The notes under the pieces: generated by a model
Seen by the model: the letters and a program-made list of their open reading frames with translations, nothing else
What the model was told of the DNA's origin: nothing
The model's database searches: none
Shown: positions 43,998 through 53,191 of the stretch, in pieces
How the letters are laid out: each line of letters opens with the position of its first letter
Position numbering within the stretch: the first letter of the stretch is position 1
From: Amycolatopsis cihanbeyliensis
GTDB lineage: Bacteria; Actinomycetota; Actinomycetes; Mycobacteriales; Pseudonocardiaceae
NCBI RefSeq assembly: GCF_006715045.1
Contig: NZ_VFML01000001.1
Coordinates: forward strand, 1,518,501-1,582,500
Reading direction: 5' to 3'
Length of the DNA stretch: 64,000 bases
Translations under genes and position numbers: made by a program

Positions 43998-45233
43998 ATG
44001 ACGAGCATCGTGTATCCGGTATGCGCGGCGGTCGCTGTCGTCGCGATGCTCTACCGCCTGCGGGTTCTGCGCCGCGAGCGCTCTGCTGCCCAGTGGGGGT
44101 TGGCCGGTATCTACTTCTTCACCGCATGCGTGTGGGCGGTAATGCTGCCGGGGTTCTGGCAACCCTTCAGCGACGTTTTCGGCCTGCCCAACGTGTCAGG
44201 GCTGATAGCCCAACTGGCCGTCATTCTCGTGGTGGCCTGCCAGCAGATTGTACTACTTCACCTCAGCTACAACGCCACCACGGCCCAGCGCAAAGCCGTG
44301 CCCCGGTTGTGCGCGCTGTGCCTAGCCTTGCTGATAATGATCGTGCTGTTTATTCGAGCGGCGGAAGGCATGGGGCAACACCCGACCGACTTCGCCGTAA
44401 CCAAGGCCGCAGTCAATCCCTGGTATCTCACTGTGTACCTGACCGCCTACGCCGTGGGCCAGATCGACGTTGCCCGCTTGTGCTGGCGCTACCGCGCTAT
44501 CGCGCCCACGGTGTGGCTGCGGCGCGGCCTGATGGTTCTCGTGGCGAGCGTCGGCATCCTCGTGATCTACCTCGCCGGCCGCTTCGCCGATATCATCGCG
44601 GGCTTGATGGGCTACACCGGGCACGCGTGGGAACCAATCGTGGTGATCGCCGTCGGCTCGGGCAGCATCGTTCAACTTACCGCGTGGATCCTTCCGGATG
44701 TCGGGCCTCGCCTGTCCGAGGCGTGGGCGTGGCTGGACCGGCGCCGCGCCTATCGACAGTTGCTGCCTCTGCACGACGAGCTGACCCGGCATGTGCCTCA
44801 AGTGGTCCTCCACGTCGGCGGGGCACCGACCCGCAACGACGGCGCGCCGGCGATCTACCGCCATCGCAACGTCGACCGCCGCACTCGGCTCTACCGCTTG
44901 ATCGTAGAGATTCGGGACGCCCAATGGGCCCTACGCGTCTGGATGGCCCCCGTCGTACGCGAAGCCGCCACCCAGCATGCTGTGGCGGCCGGTCTACGCG
45001 GTGACCAGGCGGCCGCTGCGATCGAAGCGGCCCAGTTGCGCGCCGCGCTGCACGCCAAGACCACCCACCAGCAACCGAGCACCCACGTCAGCAGCCCGAA
45101 GACGGTCGAACCGGAAGATCTTGTCGCCGAGTTGGCCTTCCAACGCAAACTCGCTCGTCACTTCCAGCCCTCGGCCATCGTGGTCGCAGCGCTGGCCACC
45201 CTCACCCCGACCGCCGACGTGGAGCCCGCATGA
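43998..45233 (+). CDS. MAB_1171c-family multi-pass membrane protein
   Basis: This protein of about 411 residues has seven hydrophobic segments in the first 230 residues (for example IVYPVCAAVAVVAMLY, AVILVVACQQIVLLHLSY, LVASVGILVIYLAG), then a long cytoplasmic tail with RRRAYRQLLPLHDELTRHVP. This layout is that of the MAB_1171c-type putative transporters often found next to XRE/ImmA pairs in actinomycetes. The ATG at 43998 follows GGAG. It overlaps the downstream P450 by four bases. Function in the family is not established. Confidence 0.75.
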   Translation: MTSIVYPVCAAVAVVAMLYRLRVLRRERSAAQWGLAGIYFFTACVWAVMLPGFWQPFSDVFGLPNVSGLIAQLAVILVVACQQIVLLHLSYNATTAQRKAVPRLCALCLALLIMIVLFIRAAEGMGQHPTDFAVTKAAVNPWYLTVYLTAYAVGQIDVARLCWRYRAIAPTVWLRRGLMVLVASVGILVIYLAGRFADIIAGLMGYTGHAWEPIVVIAVGSGSIVQLTAWILPDVGPRLSEAWAWLDRRRAYRQLLPLHDELTRHVPQVVLHVGGAPTRNDGAPAIYRHRNVDRRTRLYRLIVEIRDAQWALRVWMAPVVREAATQHAVAAGLRGDQAAAAIEAAQLRAALHAKTTHQQPSTHVSSPKTVEPEDLVAELAFQRKLARHFQPSAIVVAALATLTPTADVEPA

Positions 45234-46426
45234 CACCACCACCCAACACCACGACACCCTCGACAGTGTTCGACACCGCCTACTTCACCAACCCGTACGC
45301 CACATTCGCGCGCCTGCGCCAGGCCGGCTCGGTACACCGAGTGCTCACCCCAGACGGTCTGCCGATCTGGCTGATCACAGGTGACGCCGAAGTGCGGGCC
45401 GCCCTCCTCGACGCACGTCTCGCGCTGAACAAGGCCCACGCCCACGGTGGCTACGCCGGGTTCTCCCTCCCGCCGACCCTGGATGCCAACCTGCTCAACC
45501 GCGACGGCGCCGACCACGCCCGCTTGCGTCGCCTGGCCGCCGTAGCGTTCACCCCACGCCGGATCGACGGAATCCGTGACCGCCTCGACGAGGTGGTCAC
45601 CGAACTGGCCGACCGCCTCGCCGAGCGGGGCACGGGGGACCTGGTCGCCGACTACGCAGCATCCATCCCCCTACGCACCATGGGCCACCTGTTAGGCGTG
45701 CCAGCCAACGACCAAGCCCGCTTCGCCCAATGGACCCGCACCATGCTCGCCCCCGACCACCCGGAGCAGGTCAGTGACGCGGTGGCCGCGATCCACCGGT
45801 TTCTGCTCGACCTCATCGCCGACCGCCGCGCCCAGCCCGGCCACGACCTGCTCTCCGGATGGATCACCGCCAGGGACGAAGGCGACCGGCTCGACGAAAA
45901 CGAGCTCGTCTCCCTGACCTTCCTGATTCTGTGGGCCGGGATCGAGAACGTCACACACCTGATCAGCCACGGCACCCTCCAGCTGCTGCGCCATCCCGAG
46001 CAGATAACTCGGCTGCGCGCCGATCCGGGCCTGCTCCCCGTAGCTGTTGAGGAGCTGCTGCGCTACGCCCACGCCGACATGATGGCAATCCGCCGTTTCG
46101 CCACCGAAGATCTCCATATCCACGGCACCCGAATCCCCGCAGGAGACACAGTGATGCTCGCCCTGGCCTCAGCCAACCGGGACCCAGCCCGACACCACGA
46201 CCCCGATCGGCTCGACCTCGACCGCAACCCCAACACCCACCTGTCCTTCGGGCTCGGCCCGCACTACTGCCTCGGTGCAGCCCTGGCAAGGCAACAGCTG
46301 CAACTGGCCTTCGACACCCTGCTGCGACGCTTCCCACGGCTCACCCTCGCCACCGACATCACCGCGCTGCGATGGCGACCGTCATTCCGCTCCCACAGCC
46401 TGCTCGCCCTACCCGTCACCGTATAG
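45230..46426 (+). CDS. Cytochrome P450 (soluble bacterial type)
   Basis: This 398-residue P450 has the heme motif FGLGPHYCLGAALARQQ, the ExxR motif in VEELLRYAHADM and an I-helix in ILWAGIENVTHLISHG. Length and lack of an anchor are those of soluble CYP105/107-type enzymes. The ATG overlaps the membrane protein stop (ATGA), so it is the fourth gene of the XRE, ImmA, MAB_1171c operon. The substrate is unknown; no ferredoxin is next to it. Confidence 0.92.
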   Translation: MTPPPNTTTPSTVFDTAYFTNPYATFARLRQAGSVHRVLTPDGLPIWLITGDAEVRAALLDARLALNKAHAHGGYAGFSLPPTLDANLLNRDGADHARLRRLAAVAFTPRRIDGIRDRLDEVVTELADRLAERGTGDLVADYAASIPLRTMGHLLGVPANDQARFAQWTRTMLAPDHPEQVSDAVAAIHRFLLDLIADRRAQPGHDLLSGWITARDEGDRLDENELVSLTFLILWAGIENVTHLISHGTLQLLRHPEQITRLRADPGLLPVAVEELLRYAHADMMAIRRFATEDLHIHGTRIPAGDTVMLALASANRDPARHHDPDRLDLDRNPNTHLSFGLGPHYCLGAALARQQLQLAFDTLLRRFPRLTLATDITALRWRPSFRSHSLLALPVTV

Positions 46427-46987
46427 AGCCCCACAACACCAACGCACGACACGATGCCACGCCCGGCACGACACGCCGCTCGCACAGTCTCGACCCCCTC
46501 GGCCATCTCCAGGGACAGGTCACGGCAGGTGCTCAATCTTCAGCAGAGGGGTCGCGTGCATCCGCCAGCGAAGCGCGATTCGAGACCACGAGCCCCTGAC
46601 ACTACTCTCCGTTACCAATCATCGGATCCGCCGATATCCCTCGCGCCGGATCTTCGCATGAGCAGGTTCACCGACACCGGCAAGCCGCTGACCAGGGTTC
46701 GACCCCGCAGTCACCCGGCCTGGCTGCTCCTGGGCCGCTCAAACCTAACCGTTGCGGAAAGCCGCAGCTCACGGCACACACGGCTTCGTACGGACGCTGT
46801 ACGAACCGCACCGGGGATTTGAACCTGCGACGAGCGTCGGCCTGGACTGCCCATCGGGCACCGAATGGATCGCCCCGAAGCCCATTCCCTCGTCTGCCCA
46901 GCGGTGCACCACTGTTGACACAGTAGTGGTCGCTGGTCCGAGCGCCCGTATCGTGCGCTGCCTGTTCTCCCAGGTCAATCTTGCACT
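46427..46987. other. Gene-free stretch before the integrative-element remnant
   Basis: No gene is supported here. A short segment at about 46808-46830 looks like a tRNA T-arm on the minus strand (GGTTCAAATCCCCGG), but its stem does not pair, so it is not called as a tRNA or attachment site. Confidence 0.4.
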
Positions 46988-47254
46988 TCACGCCCCGGTG
47001 GCCCTCCGGTGTGGCGTACCGACCTGCCCCGGCTGGCTTATCCTGATCATCGATACCAGCAGCCGGGACCGCGCGGCCCCAATCCGGAGTCGTCGACGCA
47101 ACGTCTCGGCAGAGATCGGTCGACGGCGCTCCGCCCAGTGGCGCGCGTCCTCCTGTCGCGCCCGCTCCACCAAATCATCCTCGACCCGAAGCGAGCTTGA
47201 TACTCTCCCCGTCGCATCCGGATCTTCGCCATCAATCGAACCGTTCGCCATTCG
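46988..47254 (-). CDS. Small putative helix-turn-helix protein
   Basis: This frame encodes a charged protein (88 residues from MANGSIDGED) ending with RPISAETLRRRLRIGAARSR, a pattern common in small DNA-binding proteins of actinomycete plasmids and integrative elements. The open frame extends upstream to 47419, so the start is uncertain. The position next to an integrase and a DUF2637 gene supports an element-borne gene. Specific function unknown. Confidence 0.4.
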   Translation of the reverse strand, partial: RMANGSIDGEDPDATGRVSSSLRVEDDLVERARQEDARHWAERRRPISAETLRRRLRIGAARSRLLVSMIRISQPGQVGTPHRRATGA

Positions 47255-47701
47255 ATCGTGTTCCGGTTGCCGGACTGGTGTCGCATCGCCGCCGGGGCTG
47301 GTCGTCTCCAAACATGACACCTCGGAGGCCGTCGCCCTGCTTGCCCGGCTTGTGGCTGACAAGGCATCCAGCAGCCCGGGGCCCGCCTCGGCCCAACCGA
47401 TCAACAGCAACGGGCCCACCGCATCGAAGGCTGCCGGTGGTCATCGCCGACTCCCCCGATTCCGGCGATCCATCACCAACGGCACCCGCGCCGCGATGAC
47501 CAGCGGCCTCCCGCTCAGACGTGTGCTACCTGAGCGAGCCGCCCGAGTCCGCTGGACGGACCCCGAATCCGTGTGCGTCCTGCGCGAGTCGCACCGGGGG
47601 CACCAAAAGGCCAGGTCACAGGCGCGGCGGGTGGGCCTGTCGACCGTGACGCCGGGCGGGTCCATGGTTTATCCATGGAGAACGTCCGGGGGAGGTCTGG
47701 A

Positions 47702-48970
47702 GTGCCTCGTCCGCCGCTGCCCCTCGGCACGTGGGGTGAGATCCGTACGCTGCAGGTCCCGGCCGTGCTCGACGACACCGGGGCGCTGGTGAGAAAGGCC
47801 CGATGGCGGGCCTTCACCCAGTACCGTGGCCGCGATGGCCGTACCCGCCAGGTCGAGCGAAGCGGGACCAGCCATACCGCGGCCCTCCGCCGTCTCCGTG
47901 AACACCTGCGATCCCTGACCGCCGCCAGCGGCAGTCCAGAACTGTCGGCCTCGTCCCGCCTCGCCGAGGCTGCCGACCTCTGGATCGAACGGGTGATCAG
48001 CCGGCGGGAACCCACTACCTACGACCGCTACCGGGGCCGCCTGGACAACCACATCCTGCCCACCCTCGGGGACCTGCTCCTGCGCGAGTGCACGATCGGC
48101 CGTCTCGAACACTACTTCGACAACCTGGCCCTTACCCTGGCTCCGAACACCCTCCGGGGCATCCGCAGCGTGCTCTCCGGGATCCTGCAGCTCGCCGTTC
48201 GCCACCAAGCCCTGGACCACAACCCCGTCCGGGACATCGAGCCCATCGAAGGCGGCAACACCCGCCCCAAGCTCACCTTCACCGCCACCGACCTGAGCGA
48301 CTTCCTCACCCGGCTCGACGCCGATCCCGGCGCCCGCCGAGCCGACCTTCCCGACCTCGTTCGCTTCCTGTTCGGTACCGGCGTCCGGATCAGCGAGGCC
48401 CTCGCGCTGCGCTGGTGTGACCTCAACCTCACCACCATCACGGTCACCCGCGACGGTCAGGCCATCCCGCCGTGGTCGGTGTGGATCAGTGCCCACCTCG
48501 TCGTCGTCACCGGCAGAGGAATCCTCCGCCGCCCAGGCCAGGCCAACCGGACCAAGAAATCCGACCGGATCCTCGGCCTGCCCTCATACCTCACCACCGT
48601 GCTCATGGCCCGTCACCCCGCCGACGCACGTCCCGACGATCCCGTCTTCCCTTCTGCCACGCTCGGCTGGCGCCACCCCTGCAACGTGCAGCGCTCCGTC
48701 CGTCGCCTACGCGAACGTGCCGGGTATCCCACCTTCACCACCCACGTCGGTCGGCGCACCGTCGCAACCGTTCTCGACCACGCGGGGCAAACCGCACGCC
48801 AGATCGCCGACCAACTCGGCCACGCCAAGGTCTCCACCACCCAGAACGACTACCTCGGCCGTCACCTGGCCAACCCCCTCGCCCCCGCACTTCTTGACCA
48901 CCCCACAGCACCCGCTCCGGTGTCCCTCGGCGCCACCGCTGCCCCGGCGCAGACCGTGAACTCGTACTGA
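47702..48970 (+). CDS. Tyrosine integrase of an integrative element
   Basis: This protein of about 422 residues has an N-terminal Arm-DNA and SAM-like part (REPTTYDRYRGRLDNHILPT) and a catalytic domain with GTGVRISEALALRW, THVGRRTVATVLDHAG and LGHAKVSTTQNDYL, giving the R...HxxR...H...Y set. The GTG at 47702 follows GGGGGAGG; an in-frame ATG at 47675 is possible. It belongs to the integrases of actinomycete integrative and conjugative elements. No excisionase or clear attachment site was found nearby. Confidence 0.88.
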   Translation: MPRPPLPLGTWGEIRTLQVPAVLDDTGALVRKARWRAFTQYRGRDGRTRQVERSGTSHTAALRRLREHLRSLTAASGSPELSASSRLAEAADLWIERVISRREPTTYDRYRGRLDNHILPTLGDLLLRECTIGRLEHYFDNLALTLAPNTLRGIRSVLSGILQLAVRHQALDHNPVRDIEPIEGGNTRPKLTFTATDLSDFLTRLDADPGARRADLPDLVRFLFGTGVRISEALALRWCDLNLTTITVTRDGQAIPPWSVWISAHLVVVTGRGILRRPGQANRTKKSDRILGLPSYLTTVLMARHPADARPDDPVFPSATLGWRHPCNVQRSVRRLRERAGYPTFTTHVGRRTVATVLDHAGQTARQIADQLGHAKVSTTQNDYLGRHLANPLAPALLDHPTAPAPVSLGATAAPAQTVNSY

Positions 48971-48982
48971 AAGAAGCGCATC

Positions 48983-50326
48983 GTGCCCGATCCCAGATTC
49001 TCCGTAGCATCCGCGCCGCACCCGGCGTTACCCGCCGCGGTCAGGACCAGTCCACGACCGACCCGCGCCGAATTGCGCATCGCCGAGCGCGCCGCCCGCC
49101 TGGACCTCACCGAAAGGCGCCGACAAATCGACGAGCGCGCCCGGCAACGTGCGGAAGCCATCGCGCAACGTCGCCAGCGGCAACGCGCCACCCGACGCGC
49201 ACAACGCCGGAAACGACGCCGCCAGACGATCACAACGGCCGTCTCGGTCCTCCGCAGAGCCCTGGTACATCTCGGAGTGAATGTGATCGCAGTACCGATC
49301 GTTGCGGCCACAGCCTCGGCATGGTGGTTCCAGTACAACGCGATGCGCGCGGCCGGACTCGCCGTTCTGCTGGCCTGCACGGTGGCGACGTCGCTGGAGT
49401 CCCTGGGCCTGGCCTTCGCCGGTCTCGCCCACAAGGCACGCGCCGTCCAGGACTCCGCAGCGCCCTACCGAATCGGAATGTGGGCCATCGTCTTCATGGC
49501 CGCCGCTGTGAACTACCGACACGGCTCATCCGCCTGGTCCCAGCCCGGGCTGACCGGTGTCGTTTTCGCGTCCCTATCTGTCGGATCGGTCGCCGGCTGG
49601 GAACTGCGCGAACGGCAGGCCTACCGCCAGCGCATCGCCACCCGCCTGCCTGCCCGACGACCGCAGTTCGGTCCTGCCCACTGGCTACGTTTCCCGCTGC
49701 GCACCTGGCGAGCGTTGTCAACCGCCATCCGCGATGGCATTACCGACCCCGTCACCGCCTTGTCGATCGCCGACGCTGACCGGCGACAGCGCCGCTTCGT
49801 CCAGGACACCCGCCGAGCTTTCGACCGGAAGGCCCTCGATCGCATCACCCAGCGCCTCGCCAACGCCGAACACCCCCACGACATCCACGCCCAACCGGCC
49901 ACCACGCTCCACCAATACCCAGTCCCTCAAGCCCACGGCCGACTACAAGTTGCCGACGACGAACAAGGCCGATGTTTCCGGCCCCAACACCGTCACCGCG
50001 GTTCGTCGCGGCCGACCCGACGGACAACGCCCACTCCCAACCCGGCTGGCGACAACTCCAACCACCAGCACAGCGCCCCGGCAAAGCCGGATCAGACACG
50101 AAATCGCCGTCGACAAGCACACACAGCCGCCGCGCCGCCCAACAACACCGCCGTAGACATCAGCGACCTTCTCCCCCTCGCTCAGCAGATCGCCGTCAAA
50201 CTCGGCCCACAACTCTCCCGCGACCGCCCCCTCGACCGCATCCGCCAACACGGCCACTCCATCGGCGGACGTCGCCGCGACGCCATCTACAACGCCGTCC
50301 GACCTCCACATCAAGTCCGCCCATAA
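48983..50326 (+). CDS. DUF2637 membrane protein (plasmid spread/transfer-associated)
   Basis: This 447-residue protein has an Arg/Ala-rich coiled N-terminus (about 25-80), three to four hydrophobic spans (HLGVNVIAVPIVAATASAWW, AGLAVLLACTVATSLESLGL, IGMWAIVFMAAAVNYRHG, GVVFASLSVGSVAGWELR), a disordered Pro/His-rich part, and a C-terminal helix-turn-helix-like block (LSRDRPLDRIRQHGHSIGGR). This is the layout of DUF2637 proteins on actinomycete plasmids. It starts 12 bases after the integrase. Its 3' end overlaps the edge of a FolE fragment. Confidence 0.8.
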   Translation: MPDPRFSVASAPHPALPAAVRTSPRPTRAELRIAERAARLDLTERRRQIDERARQRAEAIAQRRQRQRATRRAQRRKRRRQTITTAVSVLRRALVHLGVNVIAVPIVAATASAWWFQYNAMRAAGLAVLLACTVATSLESLGLAFAGLAHKARAVQDSAAPYRIGMWAIVFMAAAVNYRHGSSAWSQPGLTGVVFASLSVGSVAGWELRERQAYRQRIATRLPARRPQFGPAHWLRFPLRTWRALSTAIRDGITDPVTALSIADADRRQRRFVQDTRRAFDRKALDRITQRLANAEHPHDIHAQPATTLHQYPVPQAHGRLQVADDEQGRCFRPQHRHRGSSRPTRRTTPTPNPAGDNSNHQHSAPAKPDQTRNRRRQAHTAAAPPNNTAVDISDLLPLAQQIAVKLGPQLSRDRPLDRIRQHGHSIGGRRRDAIYNAVRPPHQVRP

Positions 50327-50520
50327 GGCCAATACGGCCGCGCCCTCGACCTTGAAATGAGCGTCCAGCGCCTCGGCAACCTGCCAGGTCAGCCGCTCCT
50401 GCACCTCCAATCGGCGGGCGCAGGGGCCGAGCAGGCGCGACAGCCTGAACAGCCCCACCACCGGGACACCCGCGATCGGGAGGCATGCGACGGTGCCGGT
50501 GAAGGTCCTCATGTGGATAC
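50315..50520 (-). pseudogene. GTP cyclohydrolase I (FolE)-like fragment
   Basis: The minus-strand frame encodes MRTFTGTVACLPIAGVPVVG, then LFRLSRLLGPCARRLEVQER and LTWQVAEAL. This parallels the FolE stretch with FTGTVHVAYLP, VIGLSKINRIV, RRPQVQERLT and QIxxAL. The zinc-binding N-terminal part and the C-terminal end are missing, cut by the region left of the IS256 element and by the DUF2637 gene. It is not functional as it stands. Confidence 0.55.
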
Positions 50521-50609
50521 TCGCGGCAGCTCGTGAACTCCACCCTGGGCACCGCGATCATGCCCTCGGCCCACTCCACCGAAACGTGCCCGCCGACAGG
50601 GACTGTAAT

Positions 50610-52013
50610 GGGACTGTCCGTGATCTTGTGGGTGGTGGGTGATCTTGACCATGCTGGAGCGGTCGCTCCGGCTGGGAAGGATCTAGGTTGACAAGCGAAG
50701 ACAGGGTGGTCGGCTCGGCCGCTGACGGGAACTCCTCTGGTGATGATCTTGATGTGCGGGTTGCCCGGGAGTTGATCGACAAGGCTCGTGCGGATGGCGT
50801 GTCGCTGGTCGGCCCGAACGGGCTGTTGCGGCAGGTGACGAAGACGGTGCTGGAGTCGGCGCTGAACGCCGAGCTCGATGATCATCTGGGTTATGCGAAG
50901 GGCGATGTTGCCGGGAAGTTCGGGGGGAACGAGCGGAACGGTTCGTCGTCGAAAACGGTACGGACCGATGTGGGTGATGTGCGGATCGACGTGCCCCGGG
51001 ACCGGCAGGGGACGTTCACTCCGCAGATCGTACCGAAGTACGCTCGCCGGGTCGAGGGGTTCGATGATGCGGTCATTTCCCTGTACGCTAAGGGGTTAAC
51101 GACCGGCGAGATTCAGGCACACCTGGCCGATATTTATGATGCTCGGGTGTCGCGTGAGCTGATCTCGAAGATCACCGATAAGGTGGTTGACGATCTGAAT
51201 TCGTGGCAAGCCCGGCCGCTGGATCGCGTGTATCCCGTTGTGCTGATCGATGCTATTCATGTCAAGATTCGTGATGGGGCGGTGGCGAACCGGCCGATCT
51301 ATATCGCGGTGGGGATCACTCTGGCTGGTGAGCGGGATGTGCTGGGCATGTGGGTCGGCACCGGCGGCGAAGGCGCCAAGGGCTGGCTGAACCACTTGTC
51401 TGACTTGAAGAACCGTGGTGTCGAGGATGTCCTGATCGTCGCCTGTGACGGCCTGAAGGGGCTCCCCGAGGCGATCGCCGCGTTGTGGCCCCAGGCGGAG
51501 GTCCAGTTGTGTGTGGTGCACCTGGTGCGGGCGAGCCTGCGTTACGCCTCGAAGAAGTACTGGTCGGCGATCACGAAACGGCTCAAGCTGATCTACACCG
51601 CGCCCACCGCGGAGGCCGCCGAAGTCGAGTTCGTCGAATTCTGCGCCGAGTGGGAGGAACGCTATCCAGCGATGGTCCGGTTGTGGCGTAACAGTTGGGA
51701 ACAGTTCACACCGTTCCTTGCCCATCCGCCCGAGTTGCGGAGGCTGGTGTACACCACGAATGCGATTGAGAGCCTGAACGCCCGGTTTCGGCAAGCCACG
51801 CGGCGGCGCGGTCATTTCCCGAATGATCAGGCTGCGCTCAAAGTGCTCTATCTCGTGATCAATAATCCGCTCAAGAACCGTTCCAATATCACTGGAAAGG
51901 TAGTAGGCTGGAAGCAGGCGTTGAACGCGCTCGCCATGCACTACGGCGACCGGCTCGACGTGCAGCAGTGACAGGGTGATCACATCACCACCCACAAGAT
52001 CGCTGACACTCCC
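50610..52013 (+). mobile_element. Complete IS256-family element with 8-bp target duplication
   Basis: Both ends contain GATCTTGTGGGTGGTG about 14 bases in (GGGACTGTCCGTGATC on the left, GGGAGTGTCAGCGATC on the right read inward). ACTGTAAT directly flanks both sides (50602-50609 and 52014-52021), the 8-bp duplication typical of IS256. The rejoined target (GGGACTGTAATTTCGTTGG) itself looks like an IS256-type end. Confidence 0.9.
50688..51971 (+). CDS. IS256-family transposase, intact
   Basis: This 427-residue transposase contains the family blocks: YPVVLIDAIHVKIRDGAVAN (first aspartate), VLIVACDGLKGLPEAIAALW (second aspartate), and YTTNAIESLNARFRQATRRR (glutamate). The TTG start follows GGGAAGG. 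Nothing is missing, and the element ends and target duplication are perfect, so this copy may be recent and active. Confidence 0.93.
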   Translation: MTSEDRVVGSAADGNSSGDDLDVRVARELIDKARADGVSLVGPNGLLRQVTKTVLESALNAELDDHLGYAKGDVAGKFGGNERNGSSSKTVRTDVGDVRIDVPRDRQGTFTPQIVPKYARRVEGFDDAVISLYAKGLTTGEIQAHLADIYDARVSRELISKITDKVVDDLNSWQARPLDRVYPVVLIDAIHVKIRDGAVANRPIYIAVGITLAGERDVLGMWVGTGGEGAKGWLNHLSDLKNRGVEDVLIVACDGLKGLPEAIAALWPQAEVQLCVVHLVRASLRYASKKYWSAITKRLKLIYTAPTAEAAEVEFVEFCAEWEERYPAMVRLWRNSWEQFTPFLAHPPELRRLVYTTNAIESLNARFRQATRRRGHFPNDQAALKVLYLVINNPLKNRSNITGKVVGWKQALNALAMHYGDRLDVQQ

Positions 52014-52043
52014 ACTGTAATTTCGTTGGTGTAACTCCTGAGA

Positions 52044-52072
52044 GGGACTGTCGCCGTTACGGAGACAGTCCC
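52044..52072. terminator. Hairpin after the O-methyltransferase operon
   Basis: A 9-bp perfect stem (GGGACTGTC with GACAGTCCC) encloses an 11-base loop, 49 bases beyond the stop of the last gene of the minus-strand operon. It could equally be part of an old IS end. Confidence 0.5.
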
Positions 52073-52120
52073 GCACCTTCTTCTCTCCCGGGCCAGGATC
52101 CGAATCACTCCGTATGAAAC

Positions 52121-53122
52121 TCAGGCCTTGTGTCCGATGACTAAATGCTTGTCACTGTTAGACTTATACGCTTCGCATTGGGTGAATCCTGCCTCTTTGA
52201 GGAGTGTGGTGTATTCGTGTGCTGTGCGGTGGCGCCCCCGGGTCTCCAGATGCATGGTCAGGTTCATTGCCGAGGTTGCGAGGGGTCCTTGCTTTGACTC
52301 GTTGAAGAGCCTGTCCATCACGAGCACCCGCCCGTGGTCGTGGCACGCCCGGTGTGCCTTGCGCAGGAGCTGGACACACGTGTTGTCGGGCCAGTCCGAG
52401 AGGATGTACCCGAAAGCGATGCAGTCGCCTTGGGGCAACTCGTCGGTCAAGAAGTCGCCCGGGGCGAAGGTGAGTCGGTCCCCGAGCCCACGGGCGGTGC
52501 GGGTTTCCTCGAGGTACGGTTCGACTTCGGGAAGATCGAACACGGTTGCCCGGAGCGCGGGCGAGTGCTGGAGCGCGGCGACCGCGAACGGCCCGCTGGC
52601 GCCGCCAACGTCGATCAAGCGGGTGGTGGTGGCTAGTCGGGCGAGGGCAGCAAGTTCTGTGGACGGGGCAAAACTGAGGTCCCACATAGCCTTCAGGAAG
52701 CGGCTGGTGGCCTCCTCGTCTCGATAGAGGGAGTTGAACGGCTGGCGGTCGGGTCCGTCCACCGAGTCCTTGCCGTGCTGGAGATAGGAGTCGAGGAGGG
52801 CCATCCTGCTCGCTGTCTCCTGGACGAGATGGGCAAGGAACCCGCCGATGTAGCGGTCGCTGTCCGGGTCGACGAAGGGCCGGACGGCGTCCGGGAGGCT
52901 GTATCGGCCCTCGGGTGTGCGCTGGACGATCTCGAATGCGGTCAAGACCAGCAGCATCCGTTCCGTGGTTTCCGGGTCGATATGGAGGTCTTCGGCGATG
53001 TCGGCTGCGACTGCAGGTCCGTTCGCGATCAGGTGGGTGCATACCTGGTAGCGGTCGGCCAGGTGCAGGACCGGCGTTGAGATCACGCCGAACATGACCT
53101 TCTCCAAGTTGCCCGGCAGCAT
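52121..53122 (-). CDS. O-methyltransferase, plant-COMT/hydroxyneurosporene type
   Basis: This 333-residue protein has an N-terminal winged-helix dimerisation part (AADIAEDLHIDPETTERMLL) and a C-terminal SAM domain with RLIDVGGASGPFAVAAL, VFDLPEVEPYLEE, and GYILSDWPDNTCVQLLRKAH. The last carries the usual motif but has SDW where the catalytic histidine HDW normally sits, so the active-site base may differ or the protein may not be a simple methylase. It is the last gene of the operon that starts at 59701 and follows the hydrolase by 69 bases. Confidence 0.88.
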   Translation of the reverse strand: MLPGNLEKVMFGVISTPVLHLADRYQVCTHLIANGPAVAADIAEDLHIDPETTERMLLVLTAFEIVQRTPEGRYSLPDAVRPFVDPDSDRYIGGFLAHLVQETASRMALLDSYLQHGKDSVDGPDRQPFNSLYRDEEATSRFLKAMWDLSFAPSTELAALARLATTTRLIDVGGASGPFAVAALQHSPALRATVFDLPEVEPYLEETRTARGLGDRLTFAPGDFLTDELPQGDCIAFGYILSDWPDNTCVQLLRKAHRACHDHGRVLVMDRLFNESKQGPLATSAMNLTMHLETRGRHRTAHEYTTLLKEAGFTQCEAYKSNSDKHLVIGHKA

Positions 53123-53191
53123 GGTGGCTCTCCCTGTCGTTGTGGGGTATCCGGCCTGTGCAGCCCTTGCCTGCGATGGCCCGGGCGTGCG

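Noticed and set aside
46808..46830. T-arm-like sequence suggesting a tRNA or integrase attachment site
   Set aside because: The T-stem does not pair and no acceptor or anticodon arms can be folded around it.
46752..47792. Long plus-strand open frame of 346 residues
   Set aside because: Composition is typical of an antisense or random high-GC frame, no family motif is seen, and a better small gene lies opposite.
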